A stretch of DNA of 64,000 nucleotides. It comes from Vibrio sp. HA2012. Lineage in GTDB: Bacteria; Pseudomonadota; Gammaproteobacteria; Enterobacterales; Vibrionaceae. The stretch lies in NCBI RefSeq assembly GCF_002812955.1, contig NZ_PFXK01000003.1:434001-498000 (forward strand). The letters run 5' to 3'. Each line of letters opens with the position of its first letter. Position 1 is the stretch's first letter. Both the position numbers and the translations under genes were made by a program. The notes under the pieces were generated by a model that saw nothing but the letters and a program-made list of their open reading frames with translations, was not told the DNA's origin and ran no database searches. Shown in pieces: positions 8,026-16,309 of the stretch.

Positions 8026-8235
8026 GTGTCAATTAATTTATCTTTACTGCCTCCGGATGAGAAAAATCAAATAGAGCTTGATAAGCAGGCTTCGTTTTTG
8101 GTGTGGAGATTGAAACAGGCAAAAACAGGGTCGGATGCTATTGCTGCTAAGTTGAGGACGATCCGTAGTGAACAGGAACAGGCTTGGTTTACACAGTCGG
8201 TGGAAAAATACAAAAAAGTAATGGGTGTTGCTTAG
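8026..8235 (+). CDS. Conserved small vibrio protein, function unknown
   Basis: A 69-residue protein starting at GTG 8026 (SINLSLLPPDEKNQIELDK...). GTG was chosen because upstream codons would run back through the terminator at 7935 and because GGAACGGGAA precedes it. The sequence is hydrophilic and helical, rich in Lys, Gln and Glu, and ends EKYKKVMGVA. I recall similar small proteins next to the YebC-like gene on chromosome II of other vibrios, without an assigned role. It lies 64 bases upstream of the YebC-like gene and may be cotranscribed with it. Confidence 0.65.
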   Translation: MSINLSLLPPDEKNQIELDKQASFLVWRLKQAKTGSDAIAAKLRTIRSEQEQAWFTQSVEKYKKVMGVA

Positions 8236-8299
8236 TACGATTGTATAAAATACCCCTTTTCTTTGCATTGAAACAACATTGAATTAGAGAGAACTCCCG

Positions 8300-9019
8300 A
8301 TGGGAAGAAGTTTTGAAGTGCGCAAAGCCTCTATGGCAAAAACACAAGGCGCAAAAATTAAGGTTTATTCTAAATACGGTAAAGAAATTTACGTTTGTGC
8401 TAAAAACGGTGGGGCTGATCCTGATACCAATTTATCACTTAAGCATTTGATTACAAAGGCAAAAAAAGACCAGGTTCCTGGCCATGTTATTGATAAAGCT
8501 TTGGATAAAGCGGCAGGTGGCGGTGGTGAAGATTTTCAGCCCGCACGCTATGAAGGCTTTGGCCCGGGTGGTTGCAGTGTGATTGTCGACTGCCTGACTG
8601 ATAACGGTAACCGTACGTTTCAGGATGTTCGTCAGTGCTTTGTTAAAAATGGCGCTAAAATCGGTAGCCCGGGTGCAGTGTCTCACATGTTTGACCACCA
8701 GGCTGTATTTCAGTTTAAGGGCGATGATGAAGAGTCTGTTCTGGAAATGCTGATGATGGAAGATGTAGATGTGGCTGACATCGAGTGTGAAGATGGTGTT
8801 ATTACAGTATTCACTCCTAATACAGAATTCTTCAAAGCAAAAACAGCACTGAGCGGGCAATTGTCTGATGTAACACTGGATGTAGAAGAAATTACGTTTG
8901 TTCCACAGAACTATACTCCGATTAGTGGGGAAGATGTCGAGCAATTCCAGAAGTTTCTGGATATGTTGGATGACTGCGATGATGTACAGCAGGTATATCA
9001 TAACGCAGAGCTTGATTAA
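8300..9019 (+). CDS. YebC/YeeN-family protein (TACO1-like), chromosome II paralogue
   Basis: A 239-residue member of the YebC/PmpR/TACO1 family. YebC proteins have been linked to transcription regulation and, more recently, to relief of ribosome stalling; which applies here is unknown. The sequence opens [27 protein letters not shown] and carries the family core [44 protein letters not shown] and the acidic C-terminus [12 protein letters not shown]. The divergent N-terminus makes it YeeN-like rather than a canonical YebC. It is followed by a bidirectional terminator and a parS2 site. Confidence 0.88.
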   Translation: MGRSFEVRKASMAKTQGAKIKVYSKYGKEIYVCAKNGGADPDTNLSLKHLITKAKKDQVPGHVIDKALDKAAGGGGEDFQPARYEGFGPGGCSVIVDCLTDNGNRTFQDVRQCFVKNGAKIGSPGAVSHMFDHQAVFQFKGDDEESVLEMLMMEDVDVADIECEDGVITVFTPNTEFFKAKTALSGQLSDVTLDVEEITFVPQNYTPISGEDVEQFQKFLDMLDDCDDVQQVYHNAELD

Positions 9020-9045
9020 GCCACTGCATTCAGCAATATAATAAT

Positions 9046-9073
9046 AAAACAGCCGGGGTATCCCGGCTGTTTT
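9046..9073. terminator. Bidirectional intrinsic terminator
   Basis: AAAACAGCCGGG (9046-9057) and CCCGGCTGTTTT (9062-9073) form a perfect 12-bp stem with a GTAT loop, flanked by A and T runs. It serves the convergent YebC-like gene and the chemoreceptor gene. Confidence 0.88.
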
Positions 9074-9074
9074 A

Positions 9075-9087
9075 TTTACACTGTAAA
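9075..9087. promoter_or_regulatory. parS2: parS2 centromere site, second copy
   Basis: TTTACACTGTAAA matches the parS2 core exactly; with flanks it is a 15-bp perfect palindrome (9074-9088). It lies between convergent genes, directly after the terminator hairpin and about 4.9 kb from the first copy. Confidence 0.85.
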
Positions 9088-9095
9088 TTGGTTCC

Positions 9096-10760
9096 TCAGA
9101 CAGTAAATCTGTCCACTAGCTCTGCCAGATCTCTGGCTTTAAAACTCAGCAGTTCACCACCTTCCCGATTTTGTCCGGCAATGATAGCTGTCTGATTACT
9201 CTGTTCTGAAATAAATTCAACCCGTTTGGAAATATCATTACCGACCTGACTCTGTTCTTCGGTTGCTGTTGCAATCAGATCGTTCATATCCATAATAACG
9301 TTAATTGAGTTTTGGATTTTATTCAGGGCTTCTCTGGCTGCACTGGCCTTATCGACAGTATCCGTGCTACGGTTCAGCCCCACTTCCATTGTTTTTACGG
9401 CAGCATCAGAAGCTGACTTGAGCTGTTCAATAACCTGATGGATTTCCTGTGTGCTTTCCTGAGTCCGGCTGGCCAGCTTGCGTACTTCATCCGCAACGAC
9501 GGCGAAGCCTCGGCCCTGTTCTCCTGCACGGGCAGCTTCTATCGCAGCGTTCAGTGCCAGCAGGTTAGTCTGCTCAGCAATGTCCTGAATGACCAGCAGC
9601 GATGATGAGATATTCTGTACATTGCCTTCCAGCTCAGAAACAACTTCATTCGCTTTAGCCACATCGCCTGCTAGAGCCTGTACTGATTCTGCCGCCGACA
9701 TAAAGATTTCTGTGGCTTCTGCTGTAGTGTCTTCTGCTTCTTTAGCTGCCTGAGCCGCCTGACTGGCATTACTGGATATTTCGCCAGCAGTCGATGTCAG
9801 TTCCGTCATCGCTGCAGCAACCTGCTCAGTTTCCTGCCGTTCGGATTCTATCAGTTCGTTAACCTGAGATGCCCGTCCGGCCATATTCTGTGTTTCCTGA
9901 GAGACTTCGTTACTGACTTCGGAAACGTTTTTAATAATAGACTGCAGTGAAGTAACAAATGCATTGAAATTATTACTCAGGACAGAAAATTCAGGAATAT
10001 TGAAACTTTCCATCCGGGCTGTCAGATCAGCATCTCCGCTGGCAAACTGGGCAATAGAGCGGTCAAACGTTTTCAATGGACGGATAATGCTCTGGTTGAT
10101 CGCTATAGCAAACAGTCCTGCAAGTACAATGATGACAAAAGAGATAATCGCGATGGATTTCACACTGTCTATGGATTGCTGGTCAGCAATAACCTCCATT
10201 TTTTCAACAACCTTCTCTACATTATCGATGTAAAACCCGGTACCAATAACGAGATCCCACTGAGGATAGTAGATAGAATAACTAAGTTTCGGTGAAGATT
10301 CTGTTTCTCCCGGTTTAGGGAAAAAATAGGTAGTAAATCCGCCGCCTTGCTTAGCCTGTTTGATGATTTCCTGAACCAGATAAAGCTTAGTTGTATCCTG
10401 AAGGTTCCAGAATGTATCACCAATGCCTTTGTCACTTGTTCCAAGAAGGAGTCTGACCCCCTTAGAATCGTAACCGAACAGGTAGCCTTCCGTGCCGAAT
10501 TTTATCTGTTTCAACTGGTTGATGGCATCTTCCCGGGATGCATTAGTGTTTTTTAACTGGGTAATGGATGAGTCGGCGATTTCCAGATAAGCCTTAAGTT
10601 CATCCTGTTTTGTTTTCATGATGGTATCTTTTGTGGATACCACGTGTGTGGCATTCATCTCTTTCAACTCTGAATAGGTAAAGAACATCATGCCGACAGA
10701 GATAATCAGGATAGGTACGATAGCCAGAATATAGAGCCTGGTTTTAATAGTGAAGTTCAT
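9096..10760 (-). CDS. Methyl-accepting chemotaxis protein with single Cache sensor
   Basis: A 554-residue transmembrane chemoreceptor. A first membrane helix (about residues 9-28, [17 protein letters not shown]) is followed by a periplasmic single-Cache type 2 sensor ([29 protein letters not shown]), a second helix ([17 protein letters not shown], near 203-220), a HAMP region and a signalling domain whose hairpin tip reads [34 protein letters not shown] written here only as its core [13 protein letters not shown]. It signals to CheA/CheW in the polar array. The ligand is unknown; sCache-2 sensors often bind small organic acids. Single gene, convergent with the YebC-like gene. Confidence 0.93.
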   Translation of the reverse strand: MNFTIKTRLYILAIVPILIISVGMMFFTYSELKEMNATHVVSTKDTIMKTKQDELKAYLEIADSSITQLKNTNASREDAINQLKQIKFGTEGYLFGYDSKGVRLLLGTSDKGIGDTFWNLQDTTKLYLVQEIIKQAKQGGGFTTYFFPKPGETESSPKLSYSIYYPQWDLVIGTGFYIDNVEKVVEKMEVIADQQSIDSVKSIAIISFVIIVLAGLFAIAINQSIIRPLKTFDRSIAQFASGDADLTARMESFNIPEFSVLSNNFNAFVTSLQSIIKNVSEVSNEVSQETQNMAGRASQVNELIESERQETEQVAAAMTELTSTAGEISSNASQAAQAAKEAEDTTAEATEIFMSAAESVQALAGDVAKANEVVSELEGNVQNISSSLLVIQDIAEQTNLLALNAAIEAARAGEQGRGFAVVADEVRKLASRTQESTQEIHQVIEQLKSASDAAVKTMEVGLNRSTDTVDKASAAREALNKIQNSINVIMDMNDLIATATEEQSQVGNDISKRVEFISEQSNQTAIIAGQNREGGELLSFKARDLAELVDRFTV

Positions 10761-11009
10761 AGTTACGTCCTAGTTATGCTTCCAGTAAGGGGTGTTGCTT
10801 TAATGTTTTTTTTGTGAATACGTATAATTATTATCCGCTATATATGTTAAAAAGCGAGAATAATTATAGAGGTTAATGCCGAAATTGTGGGGTCAGTGAT
10901 ATTTTCTGTTGAGGTTAATGTTGCGTTTAAGTGGTGAAGCTTTAAAACTCCGCCATACTTATACTGAGGTTACTTCGTATAATATGTGTGGCACGGAGAG
11001 GTTCGTATT

Positions 11010-11261
11010 ATGAAAAATGAATTGGATCCTGAAAGATTGCTAAAAGCGTACGAAACGGTTATGGATAAAGGGACACCAACGGAATTTGGTAAAATTTATG
11101 AAGGTGTAGAAGCTTTTTCTGATTATGATGGTTATAACGTGTATATGCGTGGTAATGGAGTAGAACTAAGGGTGGGATTCCATAATACTTATCATCTGGA
11201 ATATGATCAGGAACATCTGCGGGACAGTTTTCTGAAAAAAGTAGCCATGTTATCTAAATAG
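11010..11261 (+). CDS. DUF3081 family protein
   Basis: An 83-residue soluble protein starting MKNELDPERLLKAYETVMDKG. ATG 11010 was chosen because GGAGAGG (10995-11001) stands eight bases upstream; a longer frame would include that site. The opening MKNELD and the later AFSDYDGYNVYMRGNGVELRVGFHNTYHLEYD fit the DUF3081 family of vibrios and relatives, whose role is unknown. TATAAT at 10978-10983 is a plausible -10 box, though it would leave a leader of only about 20 bases. A clear terminator follows. Confidence 0.75.
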   Translation: MKNELDPERLLKAYETVMDKGTPTEFGKIYEGVEAFSDYDGYNVYMRGNGVELRVGFHNTYHLEYDQEHLRDSFLKKVAMLSK

Positions 11262-11278
11262 CCATAGTGCCTGTATCT

Positions 11279-11316
11279 GTCACAGGCCGCTTTTGCTTGG
11301 CCTGTGACCCGTTTTT
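11279..11316 (+). terminator. Intrinsic terminator after the DUF3081 gene
   Basis: GTCACAGGCC (11279-11288) pairs perfectly with GGCCTGTGAC (11299-11308), followed by CCGTTTTT. It lies at the junction with the convergent nhaD gene. Confidence 0.8.
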
Positions 11317-12674
11317 CAGAATAGGGTAGTATTCAGTATCAGGTGGACAACAATGCTCAGGCTGTAACCGAGAATAATTACCGGAGACCATCTCAGGTGA
11401 CTAAAGAAGGTATATTTTCCGTGGGCAGCACCCATCAGGGCAACCCCGGCCGCTGAGCCAATGGACAGTAGGCTGCCCCCTACACCTGCGGTTAATGTGA
11501 CTAAAAGCCAGTTTCCTGCAGACATATCCGGTTGCATAGAGAGTACGGCAAACATCACAGGGATGTTATCTACAATGGCAGAGAGCGCTCCGATGGCGAT
11601 GTTTGCCCATATAGGGTTCCATTGGGTATAGATTACCCCTGATACTAGATCCAGATATCCGAGCAGGCTCAGTCCACCAACACACATAACCACGCCATAA
11701 AAGAACAGCAGGGTGTCCCATTCTGCATGTGATACCCGTTTAAATACATCAAACGGAATGATAGAACCCAGGCGTTTTAATGCGGCTTCATCGTGAGTTG
11801 CAACTGCTCTGGCGCGTTTTTTTGCAAGAGATGCGGGCAGTGTTTTCCGCAGGAAATAGCCAAAAAACTGCAAGTAGGCCAGACCCATCATCATGCCGAT
11901 AACCGGCGGAAAATGAAAGAGACCATGAAAGCTGACTGCGGTGGCTATCGTTAACAGAAACAGAAGGATGATGCGTCGTCCTCCTCGTTTTAGCTCGACA
12001 TATTCCTGCAGTGACTCCGGCTGAATACCCGGGACAAATACGGACATAATGACGGCAGGAACCATATAGTTAACCAGTGCCGGAATAAACAGATTACCGA
12101 ACTCAGAAAATGAAAGCATCCCTGCCTGCCAGACCATAAGAGTCGTAATATCACCAAAGGGGCTGAATGCACCACCAGCATTGGCAGCAATGACAATATT
12201 AATGCAGGACAGGTTAATAAATTTAGTCTGGTTTCCCCCGACTTTCATTACGACAGTGCACATCAGCAGTGCTGTTGTCAGGTTATCAGCGATAGGAGAT
12301 ATCAAAAAAGACAGGATCCCTGTCATCCAGAACAGCGACTTAAAGGTAAATCCTTTACCAACCATCCAGGCGCGTAGGCAGTCGAACAGACGTCGCTCCT
12401 CCATCGCACTGATATAGGTCATCGCAACAAGCAGGAACAACAGTAATTCAGCATACTCCAAGAGGTTGTGTTCGATGGCCTGTCGGGCTACCTCAGTCTG
12501 CCCCTGCTGATGATAAACATAGCCGATAATAATCCAGATAAGCCCGGCTGCGAGCAGTACAGGCTTCGATTTTCGTAGTTGTAGATATTCTTCTGCCATG
12601 ACAAGGCTATAAGCGATCACGAAGACAGCCAGAGCAGTATAGCCGATAGCTGAATGGGTTAATCCTTCTATCAT
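11316..12674 (-). CDS. nhaD: Na+/H+ antiporter NhaD
   Basis: NhaD-type inner-membrane sodium (lithium)/proton antiporter of the ion transporter superfamily. About 452 residues with 11-13 hydrophobic helices; family-like segments include LLEYAELLLFLLVAMTYI, SFLISPIADNLTTALLM and the second-half counterpart AIVDNIPVMFAVL, which carry the Asp/Asn residues important for transport. The true start is ATG 12674 (MIEGLTHS), behind GGAGACGAG; a TTG 18 bases upstream is less likely. It supports Na+ tolerance at alkaline pH, as fits a marine or brackish bacterium. Monocistronic and divergent from the next cyclase gene. Confidence 0.9.
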   Translation of the reverse strand: MIEGLTHSAIGYTALAVFVIAYSLVMAEEYLQLRKSKPVLLAAGLIWIIIGYVYHQQGQTEVARQAIEHNLLEYAELLLFLLVAMTYISAMEERRLFDCLRAWMVGKGFTFKSLFWMTGILSFLISPIADNLTTALLMCTVVMKVGGNQTKFINLSCINIVIAANAGGAFSPFGDITTLMVWQAGMLSFSEFGNLFIPALVNYMVPAVIMSVFVPGIQPESLQEYVELKRGGRRIILLFLLTIATAVSFHGLFHFPPVIGMMMGLAYLQFFGYFLRKTLPASLAKKRARAVATHDEAALKRLGSIIPFDVFKRVSHAEWDTLLFFYGVVMCVGGLSLLGYLDLVSGVIYTQWNPIWANIAIGALSAIVDNIPVMFAVLSMQPDMSAGNWLLVTLTAGVGGSLLSIGSAAGVALMGAAHGKYTFFSHLRWSPVIILGYSLSIVVHLILNTTLF

Positions 12675-12809
12675 TGTTATTCTCGTCTCCAACAGTGTAT
12701 TCTAAAGCTTCTTACGTGAAAGTAAGAAAATCTCAGCTACCATTAATAATGGTATGAATTCTTAGATTTTTCTCTATTGTAAGCGTGTTTCTGGTATCAG
12801 GATAGATAA

Positions 12810-14168
12810 ATGAAAGCTGTTGCAGGTATGCGATTAATGGTTTTTCTCGGGCTTGTATTTATGACAGCTTGTGCAGTATTGATCGTAGAACACCTTCATA
12901 TACAGCAGCAGGAACTGGAGAAAGAGCATCTTCGGCTGGTGGCTCAGGAGGAACTAACGGTTCTTCGTTCTGAACTGGAATCGGCTATCTATTCTGATAT
13001 ATTTTTTGCTAATAGTCTGACGACGCTGATTTCTGTGCGGCCGGAATCCGGTAACGAACTATGGAATCAGGTTGCAACAGAGTTATTCCGTCATTCCTCA
13101 TATTTAAGAAATGTCGCCATAGCCCCCGAAGATATTATCCGGTTTGTTTACCCGCTAGAGGGAAATGAACGAGCACTGGGAACGGATTTTCGTACTGTAC
13201 CTGAACAGTGGAGGACGGTACAGAAATCACGGGAAATGCAATCTCTGTTTATGGCCGGTCCGGTTCATTTGGTTCAGGGAGGAATGGGGCTGATTGTTCG
13301 TAGTCCAGTTTTTACAGATCCTCCGGCCAATACGGAGTATTGGGGCAGCTGTAGTGCTGTGATTGATGTTGATCTCCTGTTTGAAAAAGTAGGAGTAAAA
13401 ACGTTGGAAAAAAAATATGCTTTTGCTGTTCGGGGTGTGGATGGTATGGGTATCGAAGGTGCTATTTTTTATGGTGATAAACAGGTATTTGAAGACATAT
13501 TTGTCACGGAAACGGTAACTTTTCCTTCCGGATCCTGGTTTATGGCGGTTGCGCAGGGAGAGCTTTTTAGTCAGTTACCGTGGAGGCAACGATATGCTGT
13601 TCGTTTACTGGGTTATCCGGTGTTGTTTATCCTGCTGATCGCCTTTATTACTATTTATTATTTTTACCATCAGGCTCACCGGAATTCGTTGGAAGATGAG
13701 TTAACCCATTTACCCAACCGTCGTTATCTTATGTATACCCTTGAACAGCAGGTGGATAATGTTTTTAAAAAAGGTCAGGGGTTTACTCTGCTGAATCTGG
13801 ATCTGGATGGATTTAAAGCGATCAATGATACCTATGGACATGCAGCAGGAGACAAGGTTCTGATCGAGGTGGCCAGACGTATCCGTCTGGCTCTGAGAGG
13901 TTCGGATATTATTGCCAGAGTGGGGGGGGATGAGTTTTTGGCTATCCTGACCCGAGTTCAGGATGAAGAGGATATTCAGCGTATTCTCAGTCACCTTAAG
14001 CAGATCCTGACAGATTCGCCGGTCAATTTTGATGGTATGAGTATTCCTGTTCGTGTAAGTATTGGTTATGCCGTGTATAACCAGTACGGTATGGATATTG
14101 ACGCCCTGATGAGTGCTGCCGACAGGAGCATGTACCGGGCGAAGGGAAAGAAAAGTTCTTCTGTTTAA
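12810..14168 (+). CDS. Membrane diguanylate cyclase with periplasmic CHASE-like sensor
   Basis: A 452-residue enzyme predicted to make c-di-GMP from two GTP. An N-terminal helix (about 8-25) precedes a periplasmic domain of about 240 residues with CHASE-like features (LRNVAIAPEDIIRFVYPLEGNERALGTD split here at its core RFVYPLEGNERALG), a second helix (LLGYPVLFILLIAFITIYYF), then a GGDEF domain. The active site is intact (GGDEF 372-376) and an I-site RGSD lies five residues before it, so product inhibition is expected. The ligand is unknown. It is the first of four GGDEF-related genes within 6.6 kb. It ends 62 bases before the convergent cyclase. Confidence 0.88.
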   Translation: MKAVAGMRLMVFLGLVFMTACAVLIVEHLHIQQQELEKEHLRLVAQEELTVLRSELESAIYSDIFFANSLTTLISVRPESGNELWNQVATELFRHSSYLRNVAIAPEDIIRFVYPLEGNERALGTDFRTVPEQWRTVQKSREMQSLFMAGPVHLVQGGMGLIVRSPVFTDPPANTEYWGSCSAVIDVDLLFEKVGVKTLEKKYAFAVRGVDGMGIEGAIFYGDKQVFEDIFVTETVTFPSGSWFMAVAQGELFSQLPWRQRYAVRLLGYPVLFILLIAFITIYYFYHQAHRNSLEDELTHLPNRRYLMYTLEQQVDNVFKKGQGFTLLNLDLDGFKAINDTYGHAAGDKVLIEVARRIRLALRGSDIIARVGGDEFLAILTRVQDEEDIQRILSHLKQILTDSPVNFDGMSIPVRVSIGYAVYNQYGMDIDALMSAADRSMYRAKGKKSSSV

Positions 14169-14230
14169 ACGGGTATGTTATTTAATGAAAAGTTATTCTG
14201 CCCCAGATCTTGCCTGGTATCTTTATCTGG

Positions 14231-15283
14231 CTATACCGGCATCACCCGGTTCCGACCGAGTGTTTTGGCCTGATAGAGTTGCTGATCGGCATTGTCGATC
14301 AAATTGATCGGCTGCTCTCCTTCTTTCAGTTCTGCGACTCCGAATGATGCCGTGATATTTTCTACCTGTTCTCCGGTTCGTTTATCTTTGACGGATATTT
14401 TCTCAATGGTACGGCGAACTGAATCGGCAAACTGACGAGCTATGCGCAGGGATTTGTTTGGTATCAGCATGGCAAATTCTTCGCCACCATAGCGGTAGGC
14501 TGTAATACCGTCACGGCAACTGAGTTGCAGGCGTTTGGCTATGGCCTGAATGACCATATCACCGAAAATATGGCCGAAATGGTCATTCAGATTCTTAAAA
14601 CGATCAATATCGATAAAGATCAGGCACAGAGGTTGTGATGATTCGGCCTGACACATTGCTGCTAAATCCCTGTCGAAAGCTCCCCGGTTAAGCAGGCTGG
14701 AGAGGCTGTCATACAACGCATCTTTCTGGACTTTTTCCAGTTGCTGTTTCAGCTCTGTAATTTCCTGGCTGGCACTTTGTAATTGTTGGCTAAAGAACAG
14801 GGTGGAGGATTTGATATCATGCGATTCTGATACAAAATTATGCAGTAACCCCATGACTTCTTCGAAAGAAACACTGTCCCGGTTTATCTGTTCCAGATTT
14901 CCGAAATGTTTGTCTATCATGTGCTGAAAGTCCTGAGTATTGGCCAGAGTATCTTTCATTGACATAAAGATTTCATTGACCAAAATTTCCAGATTAGAAC
15001 GTAGTTCCTGCACATCGGTTTCGTTTTTACCGGCAATGTAATGTCTATAGAGATGTTCACTGCAGCTTGGCGGGCACAGACCATATTCAGCCACAATCTT
15101 ATCCATCTCTATGTTGAGTTCAGGCTGTGCTTCATCAACGTAGGTATACCATAAGGCATAGTTCGTCGGTGTGGTTGGAACCTGATTTTTTATCATCAGT
15201 GGCACAGCCTTACGCAGGTTTTCGGTGGATTTCTGGAATTCATCTTTCTTCATGCTGCAGTCAAACCAGTTGGTTTTATCCAT
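14231..15283 (-). CDS. Soluble diguanylate cyclase with helical N-terminal domain
   Basis: A 350-residue cytoplasmic protein. The N-terminal 170 residues are helical and signal-like (PTTPTNYALWYTYVDEA, a pattern seen in several gammaproteobacterial cyclases), then a coiled coil (EITELKQQLEKVQKDALYDSL) leads into a GGDEF domain with an intact GGEEF (266-270). The RxxD I-site is missing (RDGI in its place), so feedback inhibition is unlikely. ATG 15283 is used; an internal ATG at 15253 (MKKDEFQ) is possible and neither has a strong ribosome site. It is divergent from the siderophore-interacting gene, with 215 bases between them. Confidence 0.85.
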   Translation of the reverse strand: MDKTNWFDCSMKKDEFQKSTENLRKAVPLMIKNQVPTTPTNYALWYTYVDEAQPELNIEMDKIVAEYGLCPPSCSEHLYRHYIAGKNETDVQELRSNLEILVNEIFMSMKDTLANTQDFQHMIDKHFGNLEQINRDSVSFEEVMGLLHNFVSESHDIKSSTLFFSQQLQSASQEITELKQQLEKVQKDALYDSLSSLLNRGAFDRDLAAMCQAESSQPLCLIFIDIDRFKNLNDHFGHIFGDMVIQAIAKRLQLSCRDGITAYRYGGEEFAMLIPNKSLRIARQFADSVRRTIEKISVKDKRTGEQVENITASFGVAELKEGEQPINLIDNADQQLYQAKTLGRNRVMPV

Positions 15284-15407
15284 TTATATTCGTATACAAT
15301 TTAATAACAATAGTAGTGAATTTCTTTATGTCTTGCCTGAAAACAAGCAAATAAACTGCAAATTTTACCAGTATTTTTAATAATAATATCAATACATATG
15401 GCTTTTA

Positions 15408-15426
15408 TATGAGAATAAAATTCATT
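15408..15426. promoter_or_regulatory. Fur box upstream of the siderophore-interacting protein gene
   Basis: TATGAGAATAAAATTCATT matches the vibrio Fur consensus AATGAnAATnATTnTCATT at 13 of 16 defined positions. It lies 72 bases before the start codon of an iron-acquisition gene, in the right place to repress its promoter when iron is plentiful. Confidence 0.7.
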
Positions 15427-15498
15427 ACCTGTCGAAAAAAACGATATTTTCCGTCATACTGATATTTAGTAAAGTTAAAAATATATAAAGGAGTATTC

Positions 15499-16263
15499 AT
15501 GAAACGAAAAGCTCGACTGACACAGGTTGTAGAAGTTATTGATCTTTCTCCCCATTTACGCAGAATTGTTGTGGGTGGGGAAGGACTGGCTGGTTTTCCT
15601 GTTGGTCAGGAAGGCGCATATGTCAAAGTGATCGTACCTAAAGATGGCGAACGAATGCCTTGTCTGGATCTGACCAATGTTGCGGAAAGACCGACTATGC
15701 GTTCTTATACAATCCGTTCATTTGATGCTGAGCATAAGAGACTGGTAATGGATTTTGTGGTGAATCGTCATCAGGGGCCAGCAACCGACTGGGCTATTAA
15801 TGCCAGAATCGGTGATTATGTGGGTATTGCCGGTCCCGGCCCGGTTAAGCTAACGAATTTTTCTGAGTCCAGTTATTTGCTGATTGGTGATATTACGTCG
15901 GTTAATGCGATTAATGGTTATGTGCCCAGAATTAATGCGGATGCCTGTGTGCAGGTGGTGATTGTGGTTCCGACCCGTGAGGATGCTATTTCGCTGGATA
16001 TTGATGATATGCATACGGTTCATTGGCTGGTGGAAGATGAAATGGATATCTCTCTGGTACAGATGGTTCGTAATTTTTCTGCGGATATCCCACCAGAAAC
16101 GGAGGTGTTTTTGGGGTTGGAGGCGAAGAATATCCGGGCCTTACGCCCGTTTCTGCAAGATGAACTAGGGATCTGCCGTAGCCGCATTCATGCCGTTGGC
16201 TATTGGAAATGTGGTGTGAATGCCGATACATTCAGTCTGGAGAAAAAGGCTCGACCATTATAA
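15499..16263 (+). CDS. Siderophore-interacting protein (FAD-dependent ferric-siderophore reductase)
   Basis: A 254-residue SIP-family flavoprotein that reduces ferric siderophores in the cytoplasm to free iron; vibrio ViuB is a known relative. An N-terminal FAD-binding barrel has the RxYTxR-type motif RSYTIRSF near residue 72, followed by the family GPGPVKL turn. The C-terminal NAD(P)H-domain part ends in GYWKCGVNAD, close to the SIP signature GYWR.G. The start is well supported by AAGGAG (15488-15493). No transporter or siderophore synthesis gene is nearby. The candidate Fur box at 15408 supports iron-responsive control. Confidence 0.88.
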   Translation: MKRKARLTQVVEVIDLSPHLRRIVVGGEGLAGFPVGQEGAYVKVIVPKDGERMPCLDLTNVAERPTMRSYTIRSFDAEHKRLVMDFVVNRHQGPATDWAINARIGDYVGIAGPGPVKLTNFSESSYLLIGDITSVNAINGYVPRINADACVQVVIVVPTREDAISLDIDDMHTVHWLVEDEMDISLVQMVRNFSADIPPETEVFLGLEAKNIRALRPFLQDELGICRSRIHAVGYWKCGVNADTFSLEKKARPL

Positions 16264-16309
16264 GGATAAGGCTTTATATCGCTCAGAACGTTATTGTACG
16301 GCACTCAGA

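Noticed and set aside
8435-9001. 188-codon frame antisense to the YebC-like gene
   Set aside because: Shadow of a well-supported gene; no ribosome site and no family pattern.
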